Positions 1-9,351 are shown, numbered from the stretch's first letter. The stretch is 64,000 nucleotides of DNA from Flavobacterium sp. RSP15 (GCF_003968755.1 NZ_RYDL01000001.1:248001-312000); one strand, 5' to 3'. Made by a program: numbers and translations. Notes: a model not told the origin generated them from the letters alone.

Positions 1-1
1 T

Positions 2-694
2 ATAATCCTTAATAGTAGCTAATAATTTTTTATCCACAGGCGGCCCATCAAGTACATAACGCAAATGATGCGGATTTCTGGGTTCGTATTGCATAATCCT
101 AACGGCTTTGCAACCCAAACAATAGACTCTGAAATACTCTGTAAAAACAATTTCTTCCTGTAGCATCATCACCAGTTGCCCCGTTTCCCTATGTTTCTCC
201 CAAAATTCTTCTACATTTTCTAATCGATACACATTTTTCCAGCCACCTCCAGCATACGGTTTCATATAAGCTGGAAAACCAATATAATCAAAAATTCCTT
301 CCCAATCCATTGGGTATTTTAGATTTCGGAATGATTTTCCGGTCGTATCCGTAGGATGTTCCGCCGATGGGAGAAGTACCGTATTAGGTAGCGGAACTCC
401 CAGAGTATCGGCCAATGCGTTATTGAAAAATTTATCGTCGGCACTCCACCAAAAAGGATTGTTGATCACATTTGTCCCTGTTAAAGCAGCATTTTTCAAA
501 TATGCACGATAGAAAGGGACATCTTGCGAAATGCGATCAATAATTACGGCATATTCACCATCTTGATTTTGAACTACTTTATCAATAACCACAGCTTCAG
601 CTATGATTTCTTTTTCGTTTTTTGAATTGACACGATCTATGAAGGCTTGTGGAAATGTATCTTCCATTCCAAATAAAATTCCAATTTTTTTCAT
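2..694 (-). CDS. ATP-grasp domain ligase (RimK-like), C-terminus beyond window
   Basis: The gene runs off the left edge; about 231 codons are visible from the ATG at 694. The N-terminus (MKKIGILFGMEDTFPQ) looks like a pre-ATP-grasp fold, and near residues 120-130 a lysine/glycine-rich loop (KPYAGGGWKNVY) precedes MMLQEEIVFTEYF, the usual ATP-grasp layout. Family members activate a carboxylate with ATP and join it to an amine; the substrate cannot be read here. It is transcribed behind the esterase at 713-1426 with an 18-base gap, so the two are probably one operon. Being cut by the window edge is not a sign of decay. Confidence 0.72.
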   Translation of the reverse strand, partial: MKKIGILFGMEDTFPQAFIDRVNSKNEKEIIAEAVVIDKVVQNQDGEYAVIIDRISQDVPFYRAYLKNAALTGTNVINNPFWWSADDKFFNNALADTLGVPLPNTVLLPSAEHPTDTTGKSFRNLKYPMDWEGIFDYIGFPAYMKPYAGGGWKNVYRLENVEEFWEKHRETGQLVMMLQEEIVFTEYFRVYCLGCKAVRIMQYEPRNPHHLRYVLDGPPVDKKLLATIKDY

Positions 695-712
695 CTTGAT
701 ATGTTTATAATT

Positions 713-1426
713 TTAAAAAAATTTTATTCTGGATAAATAATGTGGAAACATTTCGGTCCATACCGGCCAGTCGTGTTTTCGTTCCTGACGAATATCCAAC
801 CAATGATGGATGTTTCTGTCGCTCAACACTTTACTTAGTTTTAAATTTGCATCAAAACAAATATCCCAATTAGACGTCCCAAGCACAATATCCATTTTCC
901 ATAATTCCGGATCATTAAGTCCATGTAAATAATCTTCCGGGCTGTTGTAAAACACATCATCGTTATGAAAACCATCCATAAAACTCTTGATATTAAAAGC
1001 GCCACTCATAGAAAACAAATGACTTACATAACCAGGATGTCTAAAAGCAAAATTTGCCGCATGATACCCGCCAAAACTGCAACCAGCAAGAGCCACTTTG
1101 CCTGAGGAGGTATTATTCTTTACTTTTTCAACGATTTCGTGACAAATCATTTTATCGTACCTGAGGTGGTTTTCTATTCGATGTACAGGATATATGTTTT
1201 TATTGTAAAAACTGTCTTTATCAATGCTATCAGGACAAAATATTTGGATCAAACCTTGTTCCAGATACCATTTTGCAGCATCAATTAATCCCATATCTTT
1301 ATTTTCATGGTAACTCCCCATAGAAGTAGGAAATACAATTACAGGATATCCGGCATGTCCAAAAACCAACATTTCTATCTCTCTATTTAAATTAGGGGAA
1401 TGCCATTTGAAATACTCTTCCTTCAT
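713..1426 (-). CDS. alpha/beta-hydrolase esterase, PF00756-like
   Basis: A 237-residue esterase of the putative-esterase (esterase D/FrsA-like) class. The nucleophile elbow GCSFGG puts the catalytic serine near residue 117, and a late histidine in RKHDWPVW fits the triad. No signal peptide follows the chosen start, so it is probably cytoplasmic. An upstream start at 1492 would add a hydrophobic 22-residue stretch; I prefer the ATG at 1426 (MKEEYFKWHSP), where similarity to the family begins. It comes first in a two-gene unit with the ATP-grasp gene, which suggests it acts on the ligase's substrate or product. The substrate is unknown. Confidence 0.75.
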   Translation of the reverse strand: MKEEYFKWHSPNLNREIEMLVFGHAGYPVIVFPTSMGSYHENKDMGLIDAAKWYLEQGLIQIFCPDSIDKDSFYNKNIYPVHRIENHLRYDKMICHEIVEKVKNNTSSGKVALAGCSFGGYHAANFAFRHPGYVSHLFSMSGAFNIKSFMDGFHNDDVFYNSPEDYLHGLNDPELWKMDIVLGTSNWDICFDANLKLSKVLSDRNIHHWLDIRQERKHDWPVWTEMFPHYLSRIKFF

Positions 1427-1716
1427 GAAATTAGTTTTAACAATTATAATGAAAAAAATAACACAAAAATCAGATAAAATTATACTTAACACATATTTAT
1501 TGTAAAAAAGATTAGGATTAATAAATTGGATCTAAATGGTAAAATTTAGATAAATAAAGAGCCGTTTTTTAAATTATAAACAACAAGTCAACGTATTTTA
1601 ACAACGCTGTACTCTAAATTTAAAGGTTTTTAGACCTAAAATAAGTGTTTGGAGCTGTCCTGTACTTACTCTTTGGTTAGAAAATCCTAAATTTCTAAAA
1701 TAAGGAAGAAATAGCT

Positions 1717-2121
1717 CTAGTTGCTTTTATTAATTTTATACAGTGATACATGACTTTTTAATCGTTCTACAAGCATACTCATCATTCTTTTATTGATATT
1801 TGAGGAGTTTTGTACATAAAGAGCATATTCATCGGCTGTAAATAAACCAATGATCATTCCTTTCAGAGAATTTCTAAACTTGATGTCTTTCTGGATTGCA
1901 TTTTCCATGACGGATACTTTTTTATCAAGTGTATAACTGTAGAAATCAATTTTATTTTTGCTGACATAATTGAGGAAGGATGCTGCAAATAAGTCATTTT
2001 GCAACTTTAGAATGGGGCGTAACACCTCATTTTGAAATGATTCTTCTGTTGTGGATTGTATGGTTACGGAACCTATTGTTTGTCCTCGGAATTCTTTTAA
2101 AAAAGTATCGCGTTCGTTCAT
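1717..2121 (-). CDS. conserved flavobacterial protein, function unknown
   Basis: A 134-residue soluble, mostly helical protein starting MNERDTFLKEFRGQTIG. It resembles a short protein found widely in Flavobacteriaceae, sometimes labelled glyoxalase in databases. I see no metal-binding pattern of the VOC/glyoxalase fold and would not use that name. There is no signal peptide or membrane segment. It is divergent from the thioesterase gene at 2191 with only 69 bases between them. The 290 bases to its left (1427-1716) hold no recognisable gene. Confidence 0.65.
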   Translation of the reverse strand: MNERDTFLKEFRGQTIGSVTIQSTTEESFQNEVLRPILKLQNDLFAASFLNYVSKNKIDFYSYTLDKKVSVMENAIQKDIKFRNSLKGMIIGLFTADEYALYVQNSSNINKRMMSMLVERLKSHVSLYKINKSN

Positions 2122-2190
2122 GATTTTTTCTTTAAAAATAGAGAAAATAGCCGTAAGAAAAGTTTAATTTTACATTTATAAAGAAAAAAT

Positions 2191-2580
2191 ATGAAATTTC
2201 ACACTAGAAAATGGGTAAAACCCGAAGATCTAAATCCTAACGGAACTTTATTTGGCGGTAAATTATTAGCTTGGATTGATGAAGAATTGGCTTTGTATAC
2301 CATAATTCAATTAGAAAATACCAGAATCGTAACCAAATACATGTCGGAAATCAATTTTCGAAGTTCGGCCAGACAAGGTGATATTGTCGAAATTGGAATT
2401 GATGTTTTAAAATTTGGCACAACCTCACTCACGCTGAAATGCGAGGCACGAAATATGATGACACGCGAGACAATCATTACAATTGATCACACCACAATGG
2501 TTAACTTAGATGCGGATGGAAAACCTAAGGCACATGGAAAAACAGCAATTGAATATGTGAAAAACAGATTATTAATTTGA
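2191..2580 (+). CDS. acyl-CoA thioesterase, YciA-like hotdog fold
   Basis: This 129-residue protein is a single hotdog domain of the BFIT/YciA acyl-CoA thioesterase group, which hydrolyses acyl-CoA to free acid and CoA in the cytoplasm. The N-terminal motif DLNPNGTLFGGKLLAWIDE matches the family signature N-x-x-G-x-x-F-G-G-x-x-x-x-W-x-D; the aspartate in AWIDE is the likely catalytic acid. Full length for the family. It is a single-gene unit: divergent from the gene at 2121 and convergent with the channel gene ending at 2615. Chain-length preference cannot be read from sequence. Confidence 0.85.
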   Translation: MKFHTRKWVKPEDLNPNGTLFGGKLLAWIDEELALYTIIQLENTRIVTKYMSEINFRSSARQGDIVEIGIDVLKFGTTSLTLKCEARNMMTRETIITIDHTTMVNLDADGKPKAHGKTAIEYVKNRLLI

Positions 2581-2614
2581 TACGAAGTGCATTTATACTT
2601 TTTAAGTAAAAAAA

Positions 2615-3871
2615 TTAAACCTGAGATTCACTTTCTGCAGTTGTTTCAAAAATTTCTAAATCAAAATATTTTATGGAAGCAATGATGTGATCAAATATAT
2701 CCGACATGATGTATTCATAGTTTTCAAATCGCTTGTCATGTGAAAAGGCATAAACCTCAAGCGGTACACCATGGGAAGTTGATTGTAACTGACGGCAAAG
2801 CATCAACATGTCTTTGTTTAATCCTGGATAATTGAACAGGTATTCCGTGATGTATTTTCGAAATAAACCTAAGTTTGTCAAATTTCGCCCATTAATAGCA
2901 ATGGATTTGTCAATTTTATGTTTAGAATTATAGTCGTCTATTTCTAATTTGCGAGTGCCTATATAATCCGATATTAGATGAATTTTTTTTAAGTCATTTA
3001 ATTCTGATTCCTCTAAAAACCGAATGCTGCTTGTTTTTATCAGAATGTGTCTTTTGATGCGTCGGCCATCTGAATTCAGCATTCCGCGCCAGTTTTGAAA
3101 CGAATCTGAACTCAAACTATAGGTTGGAATTGTGGTTGTGGTATTATCGAAATTTCGAACTTTTACCGTTGCCAGATTGATCTCGATGACATCTCCATCG
3201 GCACCAAATTTATCCATCGTAATCCAGTCGCCAATTCGAACCATATCGTTTATGGATACTTGAACACTAGATACAAAACCTAAAATGGTATCTCGAAAAA
3301 TTAATATGATTACCGCTGAAACAGCTCCTAAAATAGTTAAAAGCTCTTTTTTATCAATCTCAAATAATTTTGAAATGATTAATGTAATTCCAATTACCCA
3401 TAACATAATCATGATTACCTGAATGAAACTGTCAATAGGTTTGTCGCTGTATCTTGGTTTTAGTTTTAAGTAATCACGCAACGCATTGAAAATAGTTCGT
3501 ATAATCCATAAAATCAGAATGATGATATAGATTCCAACCAATTTCCCGAAAAAGCCTTCCCAATATTCAAATCGTTCTAAAATTATTGGAACAGATTTGT
3601 AAATAAACAATAGTGGAATTAAATGTGCAATGTATTTAGCCGTTTTGTTAGTTACCAGCAAATCATCAAATTTGGTTTTGGTTTTTTGGGCAATAACGGC
3701 CATAATAGTAACTAAAACAAGTCTAAAAATTGCGTAGATGACATACGCCAATACACACAAAATAATAATGTTCAGCACCAAACTAAAATAAGAAGCCAGA
3801 CTGTTCCCTAAACCCCATTTCCTGAGTACTAGATATAGAAAAGTGAATATTTTTTCTATTAATTTATACAT
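2615..3871 (-). CDS. MscS-family mechanosensitive ion channel (YbdG-like)
   Basis: A 418-residue inner-membrane protein. The first 170 residues hold about four to five hydrophobic helices, followed by the pore-lining segment and the MscS beta domain (IGDWITMDKFGADGDVIEIN and TTTTIPTYSL). A long C-terminal domain, including a segment after the beta domain (residues about 285-330), resembles the YbdG/MscM subgroup rather than short MscS. Such channels open under membrane tension to release solutes during osmotic downshock. Its start overlaps the end of the DUF3817 gene by 8 bases, so the two are cotranscribed and translationally coupled. Confidence 0.88.
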   Translation of the reverse strand: MYKLIEKIFTFLYLVLRKWGLGNSLASYFSLVLNIIILCVLAYVIYAIFRLVLVTIMAVIAQKTKTKFDDLLVTNKTAKYIAHLIPLLFIYKSVPIILERFEYWEGFFGKLVGIYIIILILWIIRTIFNALRDYLKLKPRYSDKPIDSFIQVIMIMLWVIGITLIISKLFEIDKKELLTILGAVSAVIILIFRDTILGFVSSVQVSINDMVRIGDWITMDKFGADGDVIEINLATVKVRNFDNTTTTIPTYSLSSDSFQNWRGMLNSDGRRIKRHILIKTSSIRFLEESELNDLKKIHLISDYIGTRKLEIDDYNSKHKIDKSIAINGRNLTNLGLFRKYITEYLFNYPGLNKDMLMLCRQLQSTSHGVPLEVYAFSHDKRFENYEYIMSDIFDHIIASIKYFDLEIFETTAESESQV

Positions 3872-4142
3872 TTCGCAAGTATTTCTTTTCTATGTAAAAA
3901 GTCCCAAAAGGAGGAATTGACGCAATACAAATGATAAAATACTTTTTAAAATTCCACTTTTCACTAAACTTTAAAATTGTTGCCAAGATAATGTAAGCAG
4001 TAAATAATACGCCGTGAGCCATTCCAATGTGTTTGACATAAATAGGATCATTAAAAATGTATTTCATTGGCATGGCAAAGAAAAATAACAATAAGGCGGA
4101 TATACCTTCTACTATTGCTGTAATTTTAAAAATCTTAAGCAT
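3864..4142 (-). CDS. DUF3817 small integral membrane protein
   Basis: A 92-residue membrane protein with about three transmembrane segments. The family features are visible: an early glutamate-glycine (VEGISALLLFF), VKHIGMAHGVLF in the middle and a P-P-F-G-T-F-Y-I-E-K motif near the end. DUF3817 proteins occur in many bacteria, sometimes fused to or beside transporters; their role is unknown. It is the first gene of a two-gene unit with the MscS-like channel, overlapping it by 8 bases. Confidence 0.85.
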   Translation of the reverse strand: MLKIFKITAIVEGISALLLFFFAMPMKYIFNDPIYVKHIGMAHGVLFTAYIILATILKFSEKWNFKKYFIICIASIPPFGTFYIEKKYLRNV

Positions 4143-4244
4143 TTATTTTTTTTTAAGTGATAATTGACAAAATTAAGGATTATCATTGATTTACCACGCA
4201 TTGATTCCTAAAGTAAATTACTTTTGTAATCTTAAACTTTGATA

Positions 4245-4772
4245 ATGAGCAAACGCGATTTAAAAAAATATGTAGCCGAATTGAATAAAGAACAACTCGA
4301 AGAGCAAATACTCGAATTGTACGACAAATTCAGTTCTGTAAAAGTCTATTATGATTTTGTTTTTAATCCAAAAGAAGAAACGCTTTTGAAGGAATGCAAA
4401 CTCAAAATTTCCAATGAATATTATCCTCTGAAAAAATCCGGAAGACGCAGTAAACCTAAAATGAGGCGTTCCGTTGCCCAAAAATACATTAAGCACTTTA
4501 CACTTTTGGGAGTAGATCCTTTTGTAATTGCGGATGTAATGCTTTACAATATTGAAATAGCACAAACATTCTCATCAGAATAGGATATAAAGCAAGAATT
4601 ATTTTTCAAAAGCATGTATAATTCCTTTCAGCAAGCCGTTGTTTTCTTGATTGCAAATGGAATACTTACTGATTTTAAACCCAGAATTAGTGCCATACAC
4701 ACTGAAACAATTTTGCAAAAATGGTACAATGAACCAGAATTTAATGCCATTTTAGAACGATTAGAATATTAA
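4245..4772 (+). pseudogene. DUF6155 gene interrupted by an in-frame TAG stop
   Basis: From the ATG at 4245 the frame encodes 112 residues (MSKRDLKKYVAELNKEQLEE... to IAQTFSSE) and then hits TAG at 4581-4583. In the same frame, coding resumes at once (DIKQELFFKSMYNSFQQA) and runs to a TAA at 4770-4772. The two parts together give about 175 residues, the length I know for DUF6155-type proteins, and the second half carries the usual C-terminal sequence of that family. A single-base nonsense change, or a sequencing error, explains this. The product's function is unknown; a 112-residue truncated protein would still be made. Confidence 0.75.
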
Positions 4773-4824
4773 ATCCTCACATAATTCAAATTTATTTAAT
4801 CATTCCGTTTATTTTTAATAAAAA

Positions 4825-4858
4825 TTGATACTTAAACTGTTTTTTAGGCGTATTTTTG
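4825..4858 (+). promoter_or_regulatory. Bacteroidota-type promoter for the helicase at 4879
   Basis: TTG at 4825-4827 and TATTTTTG at 4851-4858 are 23 bases apart, matching the flavobacterial consensus (TTG, 17-23 bases, TAnnTTTG). The start codon lies 20 bases downstream, so the leader would be very short. Confidence 0.6.
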
Positions 4859-4878
4859 CAAAAACCCAACAATAAGCA

Positions 4879-6423
4879 ATGTCCCAAAACACTTTAGAAA
4901 TAGAAATAGAAGACAAAAAAGAACTTTATGCGTACCAAAAAGGCGATATAGATGCCATCTTTGAGCGCATTGATAATGCACCGCCACAACACCATTTGTT
5001 ATACCAATTGCCCACCGGTGGTGGAAAAACAGTGGTTTTTTCTGAAATTGTGCGCCGTTATTTATCGCAACATGATAAAAAAGTAGTTGTTTTGACCCAC
5101 AGAATTGAGTTGTGTAAGCAAACCTCAAAAATGTTGAAGGGTTTTGATGTGAAAAACAAAATTATCAACAGTAAAGTAAAAGAACTTCCGGATCAAAACG
5201 ATTATTCCTGTTTTGTAGCCATGGTGGAAACTTTAAAAAACCGAATCAACGATGAAAAACTGCATTTAGATAATGTAGGATTGGTAATCATTGATGAGGC
5301 ACATTACAATTCCTTTCGTAAATTATTGAGCTCTTTCAAAAATGCTTTTATTTTAGGGGTAACCGCAACACCTTTAAGCTCAAATATCAAATTGCCAATG
5401 CATGAAAGCTACGATGAATTAATCGTAGGAGACACCATTAGTTCCTTGATTACAAATGGCTTTTTGGCCAAAGCAGTTACCTATAGCTATGATGTGGGTC
5501 TGACCTCCCTGAAAGTAGGGATCAATGGCGATTATACCGTAAAATCATCTGATGATTTGTACACCAATATGGCCATGCAGGAAAAGTTATTGCATGCCTA
5601 CACGGAGAAATCATTAGGCAAGAAAACCTTGATTTTCAATAACGGGATCAACACCTCCTTATATGTATACGAAACGTTTAGAGAAGCCGGTTATGCCATT
5701 CGCCATTTAGATAACACCAGTAATAACGAGGAAAGAAAAGATATTTTACATTGGTTCAAGCATACACCTGATGCCATATTGACATCAGTGGGAATTCTTA
5801 CTACCGGTTTTGATGAGCCTACCGTAGAGACCATAATCCTGAACAGAGCAACAAAATCGTTGACCTTATATTACCAAATGATCGGTCGTGGTTCCAGAAA
5901 ATTACCCAACAAAGACATTTTCAATGTGATCGATTTAGGGAATAATGCCGCCCGATTTGGCCTGTGGAGTGAGCCGGTAAACTGGCAACATATTTTTAAA
6001 TCTCCGGAGTTTTACCTGGAAAACTTACGAGACGATACAGAAATAGAATTGTATTTTAAATACAGCATGCCACCGGAATTACGTGCTAAATTCAGTAAAA
6101 CAGAAGTAGTAACCTTTGATGTGGATGAAGAACACAAACTCATTATCAAACAAAATTTACGTTCCAAAGTAGTGCTAGAAAAATCCCTAGAGCAACATGC
6201 CGCCATGTGTGTGGATAATTCTGAAACCTTACAAGAAGCAAAAGCGCTGGGAAAAGAACTGGATGATGACATCGATTGTCGCATCAAGCGCTATTCAAAA
6301 TGTTTGAGCCAGTGCAGTAAAAATTACCGCGAATGGCTAGTAGATGATTACAAATTGAAACTGGTATTATTGACCGGGAAAAAATACCGGGAAAAAATCA
6401 TGAACGAACCGGATGAAGAGTAA
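4879..6423 (+). CDS. superfamily 2 DEAD/DEAH-box helicase (XPB/ResIII-like)
   Basis: A 514-residue ATP-dependent helicase. Motif I is PTGGGKT at about residues 47-53, motif II is the box IDEAH near 137, motif III is VTATP, and the second RecA domain carries TTGFDEP and the motif VI stretch YYQMIGRGSRK. The helicase core is of the type III restriction-subunit/XPB style rather than the RNA-helicase DEAD style. The last 130 residues match no domain I know. There is no restriction or modification partner nearby, so a general nucleic-acid remodelling role is the safest inference. Its own promoter lies just upstream. Confidence 0.85.
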   Translation: MSQNTLEIEIEDKKELYAYQKGDIDAIFERIDNAPPQHHLLYQLPTGGGKTVVFSEIVRRYLSQHDKKVVVLTHRIELCKQTSKMLKGFDVKNKIINSKVKELPDQNDYSCFVAMVETLKNRINDEKLHLDNVGLVIIDEAHYNSFRKLLSSFKNAFILGVTATPLSSNIKLPMHESYDELIVGDTISSLITNGFLAKAVTYSYDVGLTSLKVGINGDYTVKSSDDLYTNMAMQEKLLHAYTEKSLGKKTLIFNNGINTSLYVYETFREAGYAIRHLDNTSNNEERKDILHWFKHTPDAILTSVGILTTGFDEPTVETIILNRATKSLTLYYQMIGRGSRKLPNKDIFNVIDLGNNAARFGLWSEPVNWQHIFKSPEFYLENLRDDTEIELYFKYSMPPELRAKFSKTEVVTFDVDEEHKLIIKQNLRSKVVLEKSLEQHAAMCVDNSETLQEAKALGKELDDDIDCRIKRYSKCLSQCSKNYREWLVDDYKLKLVLLTGKKYREKIMNEPDEE

Positions 6424-6436
6424 TATTTATTTTTCA

Positions 6437-6516
6437 AGGAGCTAATCCCGCTATTCGTTTCAATCTTTTATTTTTAAAGAAAAAATAAAAGGATTTTCAC
6501 TGCTATCGGGGCTAAA
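6437..6516. repeat. dispersed intergenic hairpin repeat, copy 1
   Basis: An 80-base element that starts 13 bases after the helicase stop codon. It is bounded by GGAGCTAATCCCGCTATTCG and CTGCTATCGGGGCTAAAA, with an inner hairpin CTTTTATTTTT / AAAAATAAAAG. A second copy with the same ends but a different stem sequence lies at 61348-61476. It could act as a terminator of the helicase gene or be a REP/MITE-like element. Confidence 0.7.
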
Positions 6517-6565
6517 ATTACCGTTACAAAACAACTATTTTTTATAAAATATAAAATTCAAAAAA

Positions 6566-7915
6566 ATGCCAAAACAATTCTCTGATTTAGGAATTTCAGC
6601 ACCAATAGTAAAAGCGATTACCGAATTGAAAATTGTTGTACCAACAGAAATTCAGCTAAAAACGATTCCGTTACTTTTGTCAAATACAACGGATTTGGTT
6701 GGACTTGCTAAAACAGGTACCGGAAAAACAGCTGCTTTTGGATTGCCAATTTTACAATTAATAGATGTAAAATCACCTTTGATACAAGCAGTAATTCTTG
6801 CACCAACTCGGGAATTAGGCCAACAGATATATAAAAATTTAGAGTCTTTTGCTACCTTTTTGCCTGAAGTTTCCATTGCAGCAACATGCGGAGGAATTCC
6901 AATCAAACCGCAAATAGAACGCCTTGCAACACCTACACATATTGTAGTGGCAACGCCCGGAAGATTAATTGATTTAATTCAGCGCAAAGCCATAAACTTA
7001 AAAGAAACCAGATTCCTCGTGCTCGATGAAGCCGATGAAATGGTGACTGTATTAAAAGAAGGCTTAGATGAAATTATTGCTGAATTGCCAGCAGCGCATA
7101 AGACTTTTTTATTCTCGGCCACCATGCCCCGAAGCATAAAACAATTGATTCAAAACTATTTGAATAAAAATGTGGTACATGTCAGTGCCAATATGGAAAC
7201 AGTAGGAAATCAAGGAATTGATCATCAGTATATTGTGGTAAATCCTATTGAAAAACTGGACGTTTTGATGCATTTTCTGAATTCTAAAGAGGGTGAACGC
7301 GGTATCATTTTTTGTAAAACAAAAGCAGCAGTCAATAAATTAGCTAAAAACTTGGCAATCAATAGGTTTTCTTCTGGTGCATTACACGGAAGTTTATCAC
7401 AGGGAATTAGAGACCGAATCATGGAGCAATTCCGCGAAGGACATATCAATATATTAGTCGCAACAGATTTAGCAGCAAGAGGAATTGATGTAAAAGAAAT
7501 TTCTTATGTAGTCAATTATCATTTGCCTGATGTGTATGAAGCATACGTACATCGTAGCGGTAGAACTGCAAGAGCAGGAGCAAAGGGACTTTCATTGACG
7601 GTATTGCAGCCGGAAGAAGTAGTTGAAATTGCTGAATTCGAAAAAGAATTGGGAATACAATTCAAAGAATTCAAAAAACCAACTCTTGCCAGTATTGAAG
7701 AAAATAATACGTTGTTATGGGCGAAGCAAATCTTCAAGACAAAACCCAATCATGACATCGCTACAGAATTAAAAGATAAAATAAAAACAGTTTTTCATCA
7801 TTTGACGAAAGACGAACTAATAGAAAAGGTCCTGGCCAATCACTTGCTTCAAGCAAAAAATGAAGTCCTTTTAAAAACGGAGAAACCAATAAAAAAACAA
7901 AAAAGAATGAATTAA
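6566..7915 (+). CDS. DEAD-box ATP-dependent RNA helicase
   Basis: A 449-residue DEAD-box RNA helicase. All motifs are visible in order: Q motif (FSDLGISAPIVKAI), motif I AKTGTGKT, PTRELGQQ, TPGRLIDL, motif II LDEADEM, SATMP, then LHGSLSQGIRD, ATDLAARGIDV and the motif VI stretch HRSGRTARAG. Such enzymes remodel RNA during ribosome assembly, decay or cold adaptation. After the core comes a lysine-rich C-terminal region of about 80 residues without the RNA-recognition fold of DbpA, so the RhlE/CsdA-like group is most likely. The name cannot be fixed from sequence alone. Confidence 0.9.
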   Translation: MPKQFSDLGISAPIVKAITELKIVVPTEIQLKTIPLLLSNTTDLVGLAKTGTGKTAAFGLPILQLIDVKSPLIQAVILAPTRELGQQIYKNLESFATFLPEVSIAATCGGIPIKPQIERLATPTHIVVATPGRLIDLIQRKAINLKETRFLVLDEADEMVTVLKEGLDEIIAELPAAHKTFLFSATMPRSIKQLIQNYLNKNVVHVSANMETVGNQGIDHQYIVVNPIEKLDVLMHFLNSKEGERGIIFCKTKAAVNKLAKNLAINRFSSGALHGSLSQGIRDRIMEQFREGHINILVATDLAARGIDVKEISYVVNYHLPDVYEAYVHRSGRTARAGAKGLSLTVLQPEEVVEIAEFEKELGIQFKEFKKPTLASIEENNTLLWAKQIFKTKPNHDIATELKDKIKTVFHHLTKDELIEKVLANHLLQAKNEVLLKTEKPIKKQKRMN

Positions 7916-7928
7916 TTCATTCTTTTTC
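7901..7928. terminator. bidirectional terminator between convergent genes
   Basis: A palindrome, AAAGAATGAA / TTCATTCTTT, overlaps the stop of the RNA helicase (TAA at 7913-7915) and ends 9 bases before the stop of the opposing exporter gene. A- and T-runs flank it on both sides, so it can serve both strands. Confidence 0.7.
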
Positions 7929-7936
7929 ATAAACTG

Positions 7937-9179
7937 TTAATGAGCTATTACAATTTCATCATCTGAAGTTGTAATGGCTTTTTTTATGTTTCGTTTTCCG
8001 ATAATTAAAATAATCAATGCCAGTATTGTTGATGTTGTCATAATCAAAACCATTGGTAACATAGAGCTTTTTACAAAAACACCAACCGCAAAAGAGGCCA
8101 AAGCACCTAATCCCAATTGAATCGCTCCCATGAGGGCTGACGCGCTTCCTGCATTTCTTGAAAAAGGAGCAAGAGTCAGTCCTGCTGTATTAGGATTAGA
8201 GATTCCTAAACACGCCAAGAATAAAAACAGCATGGCGATTGTTTCATACAAACCTAAAAGACCATTGATTGCTAATGTCAGAAATAAAACACTGATTACC
8301 GACTGTGTAATTAAGGCCCCAAAAATAATTTGTTCACTGGTAAATTTCCGCAATAAAAAAGAATTAAGCTGACTGGCGCTTATAAAACTCAAAGACATAA
8401 AGGCAAAAATCCAGCCATACGTTGTGCCATCTACTTTGAAAATATCCATAAATAAAATAGGAGAGGCTGCTACATACGTGAATAAACCAGAAAAAGCGAT
8501 TGCTCCTGTAAACGCATAGGTGTAAAATTGAGGCACTTTAACAATGCGTATAAAATTAGAAATAATTGGTTTTGGCTTTAATGAAATCGTAGTGTCTGGT
8601 TTGAAAGTATTAGGCAAAATAATTTGAGCCGCTACAAGAATTACGATTCCCATGCACATCAGTATAAAAAATACGGTATGCCAACCGTAATAAGTAGTAA
8701 CATAACCGCCTACAGTGGGCGCCAGCATTGGCGAAAGCCCTACAACCAACATCAATAAAGAAAAAACTTTAGGTATCTCTTTTACAGGAAATAAATCCCG
8801 AACCATTGACACTGAGGCTACCGTAGCAGCACAACTACCAACAGCCTGAATGAATCTCAGCCCTATAAAAGTATCAATATTAGTGACAAATGCGCAGCCC
8901 AAAGAGGCTAATATGTAAACCAATAATCCAATAAAGAGCGGTTTTTTTCGGCCAAAACGATCTAATAACGGACCATAAAGCAATTGTCCAGCAGAAATTC
9001 CAATAAAATAACTGGATAATGTCATGGACACATTGGCAACAGAAGTATTCAAATCTTTAGCAATTCCGGCAAAACCAGGTAAAATACATATTAATTGAAA
9101 ATGGGCCAAGTGCGGTAAGAGAACCTAAAATGAGGATTAATTTAATGTATTTTTTTTTGTTCATTTCGGTATTATTCAT
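7937..9179 (-). pseudogene. Bcr/CflA-type MFS drug exporter with an N-terminal frameshift
   Basis: The long frame (390 codons from about 9109) encodes a 12-helix major facilitator with the family motif GQLLYGPLLDRFGRKKP and similarity to Bcr/CflA multidrug exporters. It lacks the normal first helix. That helix is present just upstream in another frame: ATG at 9179 opens MNNTEMNKKKYIKLILILG and continues to LGPFSINMY. There a run of four bases (AAAA, 9081-9084 on the + strand) appears one base too long; removing one restores Y-L-P-G-F-A and joins the two parts. A good promoter lies upstream of 9179, supporting that start. Either the gene is recently inactivated or this is a sequencing error. 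Confidence 0.75.
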
Positions 9180-9204
9180 TGAAGTCGCAATTTTTAATTT
9201 TTTG

Positions 9205-9234
9205 CAAAGGTAAATAATTAAGATGCGAATCAAA
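9205..9234 (-). promoter_or_regulatory. promoter of the MFS exporter gene
   Basis: On the minus strand, TTG (9231-9233) and TACCTTTG (9205-9212) are 18 bases apart, a close match to the Bacteroidota housekeeping promoter. It sits 26 bases before the ATG at 9179 that starts the full-length exporter. Confidence 0.65.
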
Positions 9235-9351
9235 CCGCTTTACACACTAATGTGATTTATGATAATGGACAAAGAGCTGCTAAATAAAATAAATTTAGCA
9301 CCGTCATTGACCAGTAATGTGGTAAAAGTAGAGTCAATACAATTTCTATAA

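Noticed and set aside
1427..1492. Extra 22 codons at the start of the esterase frame
   Set aside because: They look like a hydrophobic leader but the family match begins at 1426, and there is no cleavage site.
1717..2121. Glyoxalase name used for similar proteins
   Set aside because: No VOC-fold metal-binding residues are visible.
4879..6423. Restriction-modification helicase subunit
   Set aside because: No methyltransferase or specificity gene lies nearby, so the ResIII-like helicase is not assigned to such a system.
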